Source of the DNA: Pararhodobacter zhoushanensis
GTDB taxonomy: Bacteria > Pseudomonadota > Alphaproteobacteria > Rhodobacterales > Rhodobacteraceae
Reading direction: 5' to 3'
Length of the DNA: 64,000 nt
NCBI RefSeq assembly: GCF_025949695.1
Contig: NZ_JAPDFL010000001.1
Coordinates: 974,001-1,038,000, forward strand
Shown here: piece by piece, positions 40,721 to 52,788 of the stretch
Layout: each line of letters starts with the position of its first letter
How positions within the stretch are numbered: position 1 is the stretch's first letter
Notes under the pieces: generated by a model
What the model saw: the letters and a program-made list of their open reading frames with translations, nothing else
Told to the model about the DNA's origin: nothing
The model's database searches: none
Program-made: the position numbers and the translations under genes

Positions 40721-41897
40721 TCACTTGATGATCTTCGAGACGACGCCTGCACCGACGGTGCGGCCGCCTTCGCGGATGGCGAAGCGCAGTTTCTCTTCCA
40801 TCGCGATCGGGGCGATGAGCGAGACTTCGAACTTCAGGTTGTCACCGGGCATGACCATCTCGGTGCCCTCGGGCAGCTTGACGGTGCCGGTCACGTCCGT
40901 GGTGCGGAAGTAGAACTGCGGGCGGTAGTTGGCGAAGAACGGCGTGTGACGGCCACCCTCTTCCTTGGTCAGGATATACGCCTCGGCTTCGAAGTCGGTG
41001 TGCGGGTTGACCGATTTCGGCTTGCACAGCACCTGGCCGCGCTCAACGCCGTCACGCTCGATGCCGCGCAGCAGGATACCGACGTTGTCGCCAGCTTCCC
41101 CACGATCCAGCAGTTTGCGGAACATTTCCACGCCCGTGCAGATCGACTTCTTGGTGTCGCGGATGCCGACGATTTCGACTTCGTCGCCAACGTTGATCAC
41201 GCCACGCTCGACACGACCGGTCACAACCGTACCACGACCCGAGATCGAGAACACGTCTTCGATCGGCATCAGGAACGGCTGGTCGATGGCGCGGGCCGGG
41301 GTCGGGATGTAGGTGTCGACGGCTTCCATCAGCGCGCGGATCGAGATCCTCGCCGATTTCCTTCATCTCACCGATCATCGCCTGATAGGCCGAGCCTTTG
41401 ACGATCGGAATGTCGTCGCCGGGGTATTCGTACGACGAGAACAGCTCGCGCAGTTCCATTTCGACCAGCTCGATCAGCTCTTCGTCGTCGACCAGGTCGA
41501 CCTTGTTCATGTAGCAGACCATGTACGGAATGCCGACCTGACGGCCGAGCAGGATGTGCTCGCGCGTCTGGGGCATCGGGCCGTCCGAGGCTGCGCAGAC
41601 CAGGATCGCGCCGTCCATCTGGGCAGCACCGGTGATCATGTTCTTCACGTAGTCGGCGTGGCCGGGGCAGTCGACGTGCGCATAGTGGCGCGCAGCGGTC
41701 TCGTATTCCACGTGCGCCGTCGAGATCGTGATCCCGCGGGCTTTCTCTTCCGGCGCGCCGTCGATCTGGTCATAGGCCCGGAAGTCACCAAAGTATTTGG
41801 TGATCGCTGCGGTCAGCGTCGTCTTGCCGTGGTCAACGTGACCGATCGTCCCGATGTTCACGTGCGGCTTGTTACGTTCAAACTTTGCCTTCGCCAT
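40721..41897 (-). pseudogene. tuf: Elongation factor Tu, frameshifted
   Basis: EF-Tu brings aminoacyl-tRNA to the ribosome. The N-terminal frame (41897 to about 41346) has the P-loop [16 protein letters not shown] and NKVD; the C-terminal frame (41329 to 40721) has [22 protein letters not shown] [16 protein letters not shown] and ends [11 protein letters not shown]. The break is at GAGATC (41343-41348). Removing the A restores [12 protein letters not shown], the conserved join, and gives a normal-length protein of about 391 residues. Essential gene, so an error is likely. TTGAGGAGAAGCC precedes the start. Confidence 0.95.
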
Positions 41898-42075
41898 GAT
41901 GGCTTCTCCTCAAGTCTTGATCCGCGCGGCGGGGGAGGCCCCGCCTGTTGGGTGTCGAGCGCGCGGGGAAAACCCCGCATTTCGGCGGGCCGCGTCGCGC
42001 GCGAGATAACGGCGAAACACGGGAAAATCAAGACGATTGGCGTCGTTTAGGCACTAAAACGCTGGGCTGTGGCGG

Positions 42076-42095
42076 ACCCGGCCTTGCGGCCGGGT
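42076..42095 (-). terminator. Hairpin after lipoprotein gene
   Basis: ACCCGGCC-ttgc-GGCCGGGT, 8-bp perfect stem, 14 bases after the lipoprotein stop. No immediate T-run, so only a weak call. Confidence 0.4.
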
Positions 42096-42108
42096 GCGGA
42101 GCCTTGCG

Positions 42109-42849
42109 TCAGCGCCGCCCGCAGCCGCGTTGCGGCGCGGTGCCGTCGGCGGCGGCGGCCGTTCCTGTCGGATCCGCGGCGGGGGTTGCCGCAGCGTCGG
42201 CTGGCAGAACGACGGCGGTGTCATCGGGGGTGCTTGCAGCGGGGGCGGGTGCGTCGGTGCCCGCCGCTGCTGCATCGGCAGGCGCTGTCTCATCGCCTGC
42301 GTGTTCGAACCACTCAGGGTGTTCCAGCATCCAGGTCTCGATCCGCAGGGCTGCGTTCGCGGCCAGCGCGGCCATCTGCTGCTCGGCATTCTGGGTCAGG
42401 CCCGAGCCGACGATGGACGAGCCCCCGGCGCTTTCCAGAATGGTGAACTGCTCGGGCTCTTCGTTGAGCGGGCGGCCCAGACGGTCATCCCACAGATTGG
42501 TCGAGATGATCAGCGCCGAGCGCGGCGAGGCAACGATGGGGATCCCCGGCACGGCCAGCACATAGGCGTCCATGTGGATGGCGATATGGTAGAGGCGGTC
42601 GCCCTCGTACCGGCCAAAGCGGCGGTCGATCTCGTCGCGCATGACATCGGCGAAGTCGTCGAGATTGGCTTCGCGCGAGAGTGGGCCCTGCACCGTGTCA
42701 TTGGTGGTGACGATGTTATAGCACAGGCGGAAATCGCTGAATTCGGCGCGCATGTCTTCAAGCTGAGTGCCGTCCCGCGAGCAGGCGGCCATCAGGGCCA
42801 GGAGGCCCGCGGCCAGCGTGGTCTTCAGCGTATTGCGCGCGATGGCCAT
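42109..42849 (-). CDS. Hypothetical lipoprotein
   Basis: A 246-residue lipoprotein I do not recognise by name. Signal MAIARNTLKTTLAAGLLALMAAC with lipobox MAAC. The core (residues about 30-180) has FSDFRLCYNIVTTNDTVQGPLSREANLDDFADVMRDEIDRRF and TNLWDDRLGRPLNEEPEQF. The C-terminal 70 residues are Ala/Pro/Thr-rich and low-complexity, probably a flexible linker. It lies between tuf and parC on the same strand. GAGGGACG precedes the ATG. Confidence 0.75.
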   Translation of the reverse strand: MAIARNTLKTTLAAGLLALMAACSRDGTQLEDMRAEFSDFRLCYNIVTTNDTVQGPLSREANLDDFADVMRDEIDRRFGRYEGDRLYHIAIHMDAYVLAVPGIPIVASPRSALIISTNLWDDRLGRPLNEEPEQFTILESAGGSSIVGSGLTQNAEQQMAALAANAALRIETWMLEHPEWFEHAGDETAPADAAAAGTDAPAPAASTPDDTAVVLPADAAATPAADPTGTAAAADGTAPQRGCGRR

Positions 42850-42928
42850 GGGCGTCCCTCAAGTTTGTGCCTGAAATCCTTAGCCGATAGGCCCCGGCAT
42901 GGCAACGCCGGGGCCTGTGGCCGTGTGA

Positions 42929-45166
<2,238 letters not shown>

Positions 45167-45213
45167 CGCACGGCGCAGCGGCTCGGCCAGAGGGGCGTCG
45201 AGCGGGATCGGAA

Positions 45214-45219
45214 GGGGGG
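45214..45219 (-). other. Homopolymer indel separating the true parC start from its frame
   Basis: Six G on the plus strand. With five, the ATG at 45242 reads through into [14 protein letters not shown], giving a family-typical N-terminus; with six the frame stops early. Confidence 0.65.
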
Positions 45220-45323
45220 ACGTCTTGGGGTTCGTCGGTCATGGAGGCGTTTTAGCGCAGGGCGGCGGCGAGGGGAATTGGTTTCGTCGGAGGATCGAGC
45301 GCGCGTTGGGGTGCTGTTGGTTC

Positions 45324-45415
45324 GGGGGGCTGCCGCCCCCGGGCCCCCTGCTTCAAGGGGGACGCACGCGCCCCCTTGAAAATCCCCCGTGCGTATTGGG
45401 GGCAAGATGAAAGGC
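45324..45415. repeat. Palindromic element with TTCAAGGGGG hairpin (copy 1)
   Basis: Between parC and the MmcQ-like gene. It has GGGGGGCtgccGCCCCC and then a 29-base hairpin (45352-45380: TTCAAGGGGG, a nine-base loop, CCCCCTTGAA) followed by ATCCCCCGTG. The 29 bases recur identically at 61173-61201. Confidence 0.75.
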
Positions 45416-45420
45416 GCGGG

Positions 45421-45777
45421 TCAGTTTGGCAGTGTGGCGTCCCATGATTTGAGCCAGCGTTTGGGGGCGAGGGCGCGCCAGGTCTGCGTCAGGCGGGGGG
45501 CGGCCCAGGTGGGGTCGATGTGGCCGGCCTTGACCAGAATGAAGCGGTGGTTGGTGTAGTGGGGATGGAGGGTGAAGGTGTCGGGGTCGGCCTGGAGCAG
45601 CATCTCGCGTTCGTCGAAATCGCATTTGAACACGGCGGCATCGGCATAGGGCGACCACCAGACCCACATCTTGCCATGCGCCTTGAGGCAGGGATTGCCC
45701 CAGCCGGTGCTGTCCTCGACCTGTGGCAGGTTGAGGGAGAGGGCGAAGGCGCGGAGCTCGGCGTAGCTGTGGATCAT
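45421..45777 (-). CDS. MmcQ/YjbR family protein
   Basis: A 118-residue cytosolic protein with the MmcQ/YjbR layout: Tyr-Glu-Leu-Arg opening (SYAELRAFALSLNLPQVEDSTGWGNPCLKAHGKMWVWW), then FDEREMLLQADPDTF and the C-terminal RALAPKRWLKSW. This fold resembles CyaY and may bind DNA; the role is undetermined. It lies between polA and parC on the same strand. Confidence 0.9.
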   Translation of the reverse strand: MIHSYAELRAFALSLNLPQVEDSTGWGNPCLKAHGKMWVWWSPYADAAVFKCDFDEREMLLQADPDTFTLHPHYTNHRFILVKAGHIDPTWAAPRLTQTWRALAPKRWLKSWDATLPN

Positions 45778-45815
45778 CGGGGCCTCGCGGCGGCGGCGTT
45801 AACCTTGATGGGGGG

Positions 45816-48630
45816 TTAATGAGCCTGAGCCCAGTTGGCCCCGACGCCGGCATCGACGATCAGCGGCACGTCGATCTCGACCGTCGGGAGGTGCGCGTTT
45901 TCCATGATCTTCTTGACCACGGCGATGGTCTCGTCGATGGCGCTGTCTTCGACCTCGAACACCAGTTCGTCATGGACCTGCAGCAGCATTTTTGCGGGCA
46001 GATGCGCGATCTGGTCGGGGATGCGGATCATGGCGCGGCGGATGATGTCGGCGGCGGTGCCCTGAATGGGCGCGTTGATCGCGCCGCGGCGGGCGAAACC
46101 GGCACCGGGGCCTTTGGCGTTGATCTCGGGCGTATGGATGCGGCGGCCGAAGAGGGTTTCGACGTAAGCATGCTCTTTGGCGAAGGCGATGGTGGCCTCC
46201 ATATAGTCCCTGATGCCCGGGAACCGCTCGAAATAGGTGTCGATAAAGGCCTGCGCGTCGGCGCGCGGAATGCGCAGGTTGCGGGCGAGTCCGAAGCCGG
46301 AAATGCCGTAGATCACGCCGAAGTTGATCGCCTTGGCGCGGCGGCGGATTTCCGAGGTCATCTCGTCCAGCGGCACGCCGAACATCTGGCTGGCTGTCAG
46401 CGCGTGGATGTCCAGACCGTCGCGGAACGCCTGTTTCAGCGCGGGGATGTCGGCGACATGGGCGAGGATGCGCAGCTCGATCTGTGAATAGTCGAGCGAG
46501 ACCAGCTTGCAGCCCTCACGCGCGACAAAGGCCTCGCGGATGCGGCGGCCTTCCTCGGTGCGCACGGGGATGTTTTGCAGGTTGGGATCGGTCGAGGCCA
46601 GCCGCCCGGTGTTCGCGCCGGTCTGGGCATAGGAGGTGTGGACGCGGCCGGTTTCAGGGTTGATGTGCTGTTGCAGCGCGTCGGTATAGGTCGATTTCAG
46701 TTTCGACACCTGCCGCCAGTCCAGCACCTTGCCGGGCAGTTCATGCTCGGTGGCGAGGTCTTCGAGGATGTCGGCGCCGGTGGAATAGGCCCCGGTCTTG
46801 CTGGTCTTGCCGCCGGGCAGGCCCAGCTTGTCAAACAGCACCTCGCCCAGTTGTTTGGGCGAGCCGACGTTGAAGACCTCGCCGGCCATTTCGTGGATTT
46901 CGGCCTCAAGCCCGGCCATGGTCTGCGCAAAGGCCGAGGACATGCGGCTGAGCGTCTGGCGGTCGACCTGAATGCCGTGCATTTCCATCTGCGCCAGCAC
47001 AGGGACCAGCGGGCGTTCCAGCGTTTCATAGACCGTGGTGACCCGCTCCTGATGCAGGCGGGGGCGCAGGACCTGCCACAGGCGCAGGGTGATGTCGGCG
47101 TCTTCGGCGGCGTATTTTGTGGCGTCTTCAATGCCGACCTTGTCGAAGGTGCGGGCGGATTTGCCCGAGCCGAGCAGCGGTTTGATCGGGATCGGGACGT
47201 GGTTGAGATAGGTCTCGGACAACAGGTCCATGCCGTGATTGTGCAGGCCCGAGAACATCGCGTAGCTCATCAGCATGGTGTCGTCGATCGGCGCGACCTT
47301 GACGCCGCGACGGGCGAAGATCTTGGCGTCGTATTTGATGTTCTGGCCGATTTTCAGGATCGAGGCGTCTTCGAGCACGGGTTTGAGGGCGTTGAGCGCC
47401 GCTTCCGGGTCGATCTGGCCGTCAAGCCGTTTGGCCGCGCCGAAGAGGTCGTCCACACCTTCACTATGGGTGAGGGGGATATAACAGGCCTCGCCGGGGA
47501 TCAGCGACAGCGAGATGCCGACGAGGTCGGCCTGCATTTCATCGAGCGAGGTGGTTTCGGTATCGACGGCGACATAGCCCTGCTCGCGGATGCGCGCGAC
47601 CCATTGGTTCAGCGTGTCGAGGTCGCGCACGCAGGTGTAGTTTTCCGGCGTGAAGGGCGGTTGTTCGATGGTTGCGGGGGCTTTGGCGGCGTCGGGCGCG
47701 GGGGCCGCGGCAGGGGCTTCGCTGACGGCGGGCGCCGCGACGCCCAGTTTGTCGGCGATGCGGCGGGTCAGGGTGCGGAATTCCATCTTGGCGAGGAAGT
47801 CCATCAGCGGGCCGGAGTCGGGCACCGTGCAGATCATCGAGATCGAGCGACTCGTCCAGTTCGACATCGCGTTTCAGCGAGACCAGTTCGCGTGACAGGC
47901 GGATCTGGTCGGCCTTTTCCAGCAGCGTCTCGCGGCGTTTGGGTTGCTTGATCTCGCCGGCGCGGGCCAACAGGGTTTCCAGATCGCCGTATTCGTTGAT
48001 CAAGAGCGCCGCCGTTTTCAGGCCGATGCCGGGCGCGCCGGGGATGTTATCGACCGAATCGCCCGCCAGCGATTGCACGTCGATCACCCGGTCGGGACCG
48101 ACGCCGAATTTCTCCATGACCTCATCGGGGCCGATCAGCTTGGATTTCATTGGATCGAACATATCGACACCGGGGCCGACCAGCTGCATCAGATCCTTGT
48201 CAGACGACACGATGGTGCAGGTGCCGCCCGCCTCAGTCGCAAGCCGGGCGTAGGTGGCGATGATGTCGTCGGCCTCGAATCCCGGTTTTTCGATACAGGA
48301 GATGTTGAAGGCGCGGGTGGCTTCGCGGGTCAGGGGGAACTGCGGGCGCAGATCCTCGGGCAATTCGGGGCGGTTGGCCTTGTACTCGGGGTACAGCTCG
48401 TTGCGGAAGGTGATCGAGCCTGCGTCGAAAATCACCGCGATATGGGTGGGCTTGGATTTGGTGGGCGTGCTGGCGCTCAACTCGTTCCAGATCAGGTTGC
48501 AGAACCCCTGAACCGCGCCCACAGGCAGCCCGTCAGACTTGCGCGTCAGCGGCGGCAAGGCGTGATAGGCGCGGAAGATAAAGGCCGAGCCGTCGATCAG
48601 GTGAAGGTGCGAGCCTTTGCCAAAGTCCAT
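45816..48630 (-). pseudogene. polA: DNA polymerase I, frameshifted
   Basis: Repair and Okazaki-fragment polymerase. The N-terminal frame (48630 to about 47845, MDFGKGSHLHLIDGSAFIFRAYHALPPL) has the 5'-3' exonuclease with GFEADDIIATYA and SLAGDSVDNIPG. The remaining frame has the active proofreading motif VDTETTSLDEM and polymerase motifs DYSQIELRILAH, RAKAINFGVIYG and LQVHDELVFEV. The break is at GAGATC (47839-47844) or the nearby CC at 47825; deleting one base restores a single protein of about 937 residues. Probably an error rather than real loss. Confidence 0.93.
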
Positions 48631-48725
48631 GCGAGACGCCCCCTGTTTGCGCTTCGTTCCTTGGTATCGGTCCGAAGCCGGGGCGTCCAGCGGGGAAGGG
48701 CGCGCTGACCGCGCCCCCTGCACCC

Positions 48726-49629
48726 TCAGCGGATAAACGTGCCGTTGTTGAGTTCCTTGAACGCCTGCTGCAGTTGCGCCTTGCTGTTCATCACGATCGG
48801 GCCGTGCCACGCCACCGGTTCCTTGATCGGCTGGCCCGAGACGAGCAGGAAACGCACGCCCTTGGGCCCCGCATTCACCACGATCTCATCGCCGGTGCCA
48901 AAGCGCACCAGCGTGCGGTCGCCGCTCATGTCGCGGATGTTCAGCTCGACGCCGTTCACTTCTTTCTCAACCCGCACGCCGACCGGGGTCGACGCATCGC
49001 GGAACGTCGCCGCGCCCGCGAAGATATAGGCGAAGGTGTTCATGTAGGTGTCCACCGGCAGCACCTTGCGGGTGTTGGGCGGGACCGAGACGTCCAGATA
49101 CAGCGGCTTGGCGGCGATGCCGTCCACGGGGCCGTATTTGCCCCAGAACTTGCCGGTGATGATGCGCACGGCGGTGCCGTCATCGTCGATCACCGTCTCG
49201 ATGTCCGAGCCCTTGATGTCCTGATAGCGCGGCTTGGTCATCTTGAGCTTGCCGGGCAGGTTGGCCCACAGCTGGAAGCCGTGCATCTGGCCCTTGGCGT
49301 TTCCCTTGGGCATTTCCTGATGCAGGATGCCCGACCCGGCGGTCATCCACTGCACCGAGCCTGCACCCAGCTTGCCCTTGTTGCCCAGCGAGATCGCTGT
49401 GCTCGACCGAGCCTTCAAGCACATAGGTGATCGTTTCGATGCCGCGGTGCGGGTGCCAGGGGAAGCCCTTGGAATAGAGATGCGGCTTGTCGTTGCGGAA
49501 ATCGTCGAGCAGCAGGAACGGATCGCTGACCGAGGGTTCGCCAAAACCGAAGGCGCGGTGCAGGTGAACGCCTGCGCCCTCAAGCGTCGGTTTGGCCAGC
49601 GAGGTCGATTTGACGGGGCGAAAGGTCAT
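48726..49629 (-). pseudogene. Pirin family protein, frameshifted
   Basis: A bicupin iron-binding protein of about 300 residues; some members act as quercetin dioxygenases. The N-terminal frame has DPFLLLDDFRND and FPWHPHRGIETITYVLEG (cupin metal ligands His-His). The remaining frame has LGNKGKLGAGSVQWMTAGSGILHQEMP with further ligands. The break is at GAGATC (49390-49395); removing the A gives VEHSDSLGNKG, matching the conserved HxDSxGN of pirins. AAGGAGAGCG precedes the ATG at 49629. Confidence 0.92.
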
Positions 49630-49727
49630 GGGCGCTCTCCTTGATCGGTTGGCAAGGATATCGGCGTTTCGGTGGCACTAATCCAGCCCCGCCCCTGTGC
49701 GGGTATGCGCAGGGGCTGTTCGCGCCG

Positions 49728-50387
49728 TCAGGGCAGCGACCAGGTGAACGGGGTCCAGATGCCCGTGCGGATACCCGAAGCGCGCAACAGGTCCCCGACC
49801 CAGACATTGCAGGTCCGAAAGAGGGTGAAATACCCGGTCGCCTCGAAAAAGGCGTCGGTCCCGGTAAAGCCCGGATGCGCGATTGCCACGGCGACAGGCC
49901 CGACGGCGCGCTCGATCCCGTCCAGCATCGCGCCGTATTGCGCATCACTCAGCGAGAGGTCGGTAAAGCCGTGAGCCTCCGGCAGCCCGCCCCAGACATC
50001 GAACCGCAGCACCGCGCTGTCGCCCGTAGCCGCGCGCCAGACGGCGGCGGCTGTGATGTCGGCGTAGGAGCCGGCTGTGGTATAGAACGCGCGCGAGCCC
50101 CAGCCGACCACCAGCCAGCGGGCACGCGGATCGCGCAATGGCACCCCGGCGGGTTCGAGATACCCGAACCGCGCCATGAGGCTATCGTCCAGCGGCAGCA
50201 GGATGTCGGTGTGGATTGGTCCGGGCACCAGCAGCACGCGGTTGGTGCCGCCCGGTGCCAGCTCAGCCGTGCGGCCTGGCATCAGGCCGCCCAGCGTGCC
50301 TGCGGCGAGATAGGCGAGGATCAGCAGGACCGGCGCGGCGACAACTCCGGCGGCTCCGATGAGCAGGCGCCGGAGGGCGGGCGTCAA
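49728..50387 (-). CDS. DUF2459 family (TIGR02117-like) protein
   Basis: A 219-residue protein with one N-terminal membrane anchor (LLIGAAGVVAAPVLLILAYLAAGTLGG) and a periplasmic domain: VLLVPGPIHTDILLPLDDS, WLVVGWGSRAFYTTAGSYADITAAAVWRAATGDSAVLRF, and FRTCNVWVGDLLRASG, features of DUF2459. Function unknown. The likely start is TTG at 50387, which overlaps the previous stop (TTGA) and suggests translational coupling; the longer frame to 50435 runs through the zinc-finger gene. Confidence 0.8.
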   Translation of the reverse strand: MTPALRRLLIGAAGVVAAPVLLILAYLAAGTLGGLMPGRTAELAPGGTNRVLLVPGPIHTDILLPLDDSLMARFGYLEPAGVPLRDPRARWLVVGWGSRAFYTTAGSYADITAAAVWRAATGDSAVLRFDVWGGLPEAHGFTDLSLSDAQYGAMLDGIERAVGPVAVAIAHPGFTGTDAFFEATGYFTLFRTCNVWVGDLLRASGIRTGIWTPFTWSLP

Positions 50388-50584
50388 TGCGCGTCGTGCC
50401 CCGCGCCTTCGGCCAGCGTGTAACGCGCGTCGCAATAGGGGCAGTCGATCCAGCCGGTGTCGTGCGGAATGGTCAGCCAGACGCGGGGATGACCCAGCGC
50501 GCCCTCACCGCCATCGCAGGAAAAACGGCGCGCGGCGACGACGTGGGTGGCGGGCGCATCATGCGCGGGTTGGGTGGCGGACAT
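50384..50584 (-). CDS. Zinc-finger domain protein (zf-CHCC)
   Basis: A 66-residue protein of the NDUFS6-like zf-CHCC group. The pattern FSCDGGEGALGHPRVWLTIPHDTGWIDCPYCDARYTL supplies Cys, His and the CPYC pair for zinc. In mitochondria and alphaproteobacteria, relatives help complex I assembly; here that is only a possibility. The ATG at 50584 follows AAGGAAG and gives the usual length; a longer frame to 50611 is less likely. Confidence 0.9.
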   Translation of the reverse strand: MSATQPAHDAPATHVVAARRFSCDGGEGALGHPRVWLTIPHDTGWIDCPYCDARYTLAEGAGHDAH

Positions 50585-50661
50585 GTCTGCTTCCTTGTCT
50601 CGGCGGGGCAATCGACCTAGGTGATGGGTCCGAACATACCCCGTTTGGCGTCAGGAGCAAG

Positions 50662-51600
50662 ATGACCCAGAACGCGATTGAAATCGAAGGCCTGAAGAAG
50701 ACCTATGCCGCCAGCGGCAAGTCGGCGGCCAAAGAGGCCCTGACGGGCATTGACCTGACCATCCCGCAAGGCTCGGTCTTTGGCCTGCTGGGGCCGAATG
50801 GTGCGGGAAAATCCACACTGATCAACATCATGGCCGGGCTTGTGCGCAAGTCCGAGGGCCGGGTGCGGATCTGGGGGTTTGATCAGGACCAGAACCCGCG
50901 CCAGTCCCGCGCCGCCATCGGCGTCATGCCGCAGGAGCTGAACGTCGACCCGTTCTTCACCCCGCGTGAGTCGCTGGAAACGCAGGCGGGCCTGTACGGC
51001 GTGCCCGCGCGTGAGCGCCGCACGGATGAGATCCTGTCGCTGATCGGGTTGTCCGACAAGGCCGATGCCTATGCCCGCACGCTCAGCGGCGGGATGCGGC
51101 GGCGGCTCTTGCTGGGCAAGGCACTGGTGCACGGGCCGCAGGTTCTGGTGCTGGACGAGCCGACGGCGGGCGTGGACATCGCGCTGCGCCACATGCTGTG
51201 GTCCAACGTGCGCGAGCTGAACCGGCAAGGGATGACCATCATTCTGACCACGCACCATTTGGAAGAGGCGCAAGAGATGTGCGACGAGATCGCCATCATC
51301 GACCGCGGCCGTCTGGTGGTGCGCGATTCGACGGCGGCGATTCTGGCGCGGATGGACAGCAAGACGCTGTTGGTGCGGGCCGCCGGGCCGATAGGCGCGG
51401 TGGATCTGCCGCGCGGTGTCACGCGCGAGGACCGGGCGGATGGCTGGCTGGCGCTGACCTATCCGCAGAGCACGGTCAAGGCGGGGGCGCTGCTGGCCTC
51501 GCTGCACGGTGCGGGGGTCGAGGTGATCGACCTGACCACCGAGCAGGCGGATCTTGAGGATGCGTTCCTTGAGCTGACCGGCGACAAGGCGGCGGTCTAA
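50662..51600 (+). CDS. ABC transporter ATPase (YadG-like), orphan
   Basis: A 312-residue ATPase of the ABC-2/exporter type. Walker A GPNGAGKST, signature LSGGMRRRLLLGKAL, Walker B VLVLDEPTAGVD, and switch ILTTHHLEEAQEM. C-terminal extension about residues 230-312 contains TYPQSTVKAGALLASLHGAGVEV. Its partner permease (YadH type) is not next to it: the following gene is an MFS carrier on the other strand. The start at 50662 follows AGGAG. Confidence 0.9.
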   Translation: MTQNAIEIEGLKKTYAASGKSAAKEALTGIDLTIPQGSVFGLLGPNGAGKSTLINIMAGLVRKSEGRVRIWGFDQDQNPRQSRAAIGVMPQELNVDPFFTPRESLETQAGLYGVPARERRTDEILSLIGLSDKADAYARTLSGGMRRRLLLGKALVHGPQVLVLDEPTAGVDIALRHMLWSNVRELNRQGMTIILTTHHLEEAQEMCDEIAIIDRGRLVVRDSTAAILARMDSKTLLVRAAGPIGAVDLPRGVTREDRADGWLALTYPQSTVKAGALLASLHGAGVEVIDLTTEQADLEDAFLELTGDKAAV

Positions 51601-52715
51601 GTCCGGCGCAGCGCGCCCGCCAGCGCGCTGATGCCCAAAGCCAGCACGGCGATCATCCAGAAGGCGACGGGCAGCGACCACAGCTGCGCGACGCCGCCGA
51701 TCACGGCCGGGCCCAGCACCATGCCGCCGTATCCCAGCGTGGCAACGCCCGCGATGGCGCGGCCCTGCGGGATCTCGGGGTCGTTGGCGGCGCGCGAAAA
51801 GGCCAGGGGGATGACGACGGAATAGCCCAGACCCAGCAGCGCCAGCCCGATCAGCCCGGCGCTCAGCGTGCCGCCGGTCAGGGCGACGGCCAGACCGGCG
51901 AAGGCGACAACCCCGGCGATGCGCGCGGTGCGCACGGGGCCAAGCCGGACGATCACCGCATCGGCGCTGAAGCGCGCGACGAACATCGCGGCGGAATAGA
52001 CGCCGTAGCCAAGCGCGGCGCGGGCTTCGTCGGTGCCGGTGACGTCGATCAGGAACACCGCGCTCCAGTCGGCCATCGCGCCTTCACCCAGCGACGAGCA
52101 GAACGCAACCAGCCCCACCAGCAGCAACCCGCGCGCGGGCAGGGCGAAGCCGGGACCGGCGGCGCTGCGGCGCGACTCCCACGGGATCGCGGCCAGAAAC
52201 AGCGTGACGCCGCCCGCGATCACCGCGATCAGCACGAAATGCCCGAGCGGGGCCAGTCCCAGCGCGACCGCGCCGCCGCCGGTCAGCGCGCCGACCCCTG
52301 CGCCAAGGCTCCACATCGCGTGGAACGCCGCCATCATCGGGCGTTTGCGGGCGCGTTCGACTTCGGCCCCCCAGCCGTTCATCGCCACATCCATCGCCCC
52401 GTGCCCCGCGCCAAACAGCAGCAGGGCCAGCGCAAGGAAGCCGGTCGAGGGCGCGAGGGCAATGAGTGGCAGGGCAAGCGCATAGCCGATGCCGATAAAC
52501 CGCGTGGCGCTGGCCGCGCCGATGCGGTCGCTCAGCCACCCGGCCAGCGGAAAGGCCAGAATGGCCCCGCCGGCAAGGCAGAGCAGCAAGCGGCCCAGCA
52601 TGCCGGGTTCCAGCGCGAAAGCCTCGACGAAGGCGGGCACGCGCGCGGCCCATGCCCCGAAGAGAATGCCGTTGAGAAAGAACATCGCCGAAACGGCAAG
52701 GCGGGGGGTACGCAT
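51597..52715 (-). CDS. MFS transporter
   Basis: A 372-residue 12-segment carrier. Opening MRTPRLAVSAMFFLNGILFGAWAARVPAF, then LLCLAGGAILAFPLAGWLSDRIGAASAT (motif-A-like GWLSDRIG), and AIPWESRRSA in the middle loop. The group (YbjJ-like MFS) has many undefined members; the substrate cannot be predicted. The ATG at 52715 is preferred. Its stop overlaps that of the convergent ABC ATPase. Confidence 0.88.
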   Translation of the reverse strand: MRTPRLAVSAMFFLNGILFGAWAARVPAFVEAFALEPGMLGRLLLCLAGGAILAFPLAGWLSDRIGAASATRFIGIGYALALPLIALAPSTGFLALALLLFGAGHGAMDVAMNGWGAEVERARKRPMMAAFHAMWSLGAGVGALTGGGAVALGLAPLGHFVLIAVIAGGVTLFLAAIPWESRRSAAGPGFALPARGLLLVGLVAFCSSLGEGAMADWSAVFLIDVTGTDEARAALGYGVYSAAMFVARFSADAVIVRLGPVRTARIAGVVAFAGLAVALTGGTLSAGLIGLALLGLGYSVVIPLAFSRAANDPEIPQGRAIAGVATLGYGGMVLGPAVIGGVAQLWSLPVAFWMIAVLALGISALAGALRRT

Positions 52716-52788
52716 GAAAGGGCCTTTGCTCAGGTCAGGCCCCGGAATGCCCGAACCCGGCGCGCGGGGAAAGCCCTTGTGGCGCGCG

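Noticed and set aside
40721..41897. tuf as a decayed extra copy
   Set aside because: Both halves are perfectly conserved with no other lesion, and the leader and terminator are intact, which fits an error better than decay.
41898..42075. sigma70-like tuf promoter (TTGATT with TTATCT)
   Set aside because: The -10 match is poor and the spacing only 16; it could not be defended without RNA data.
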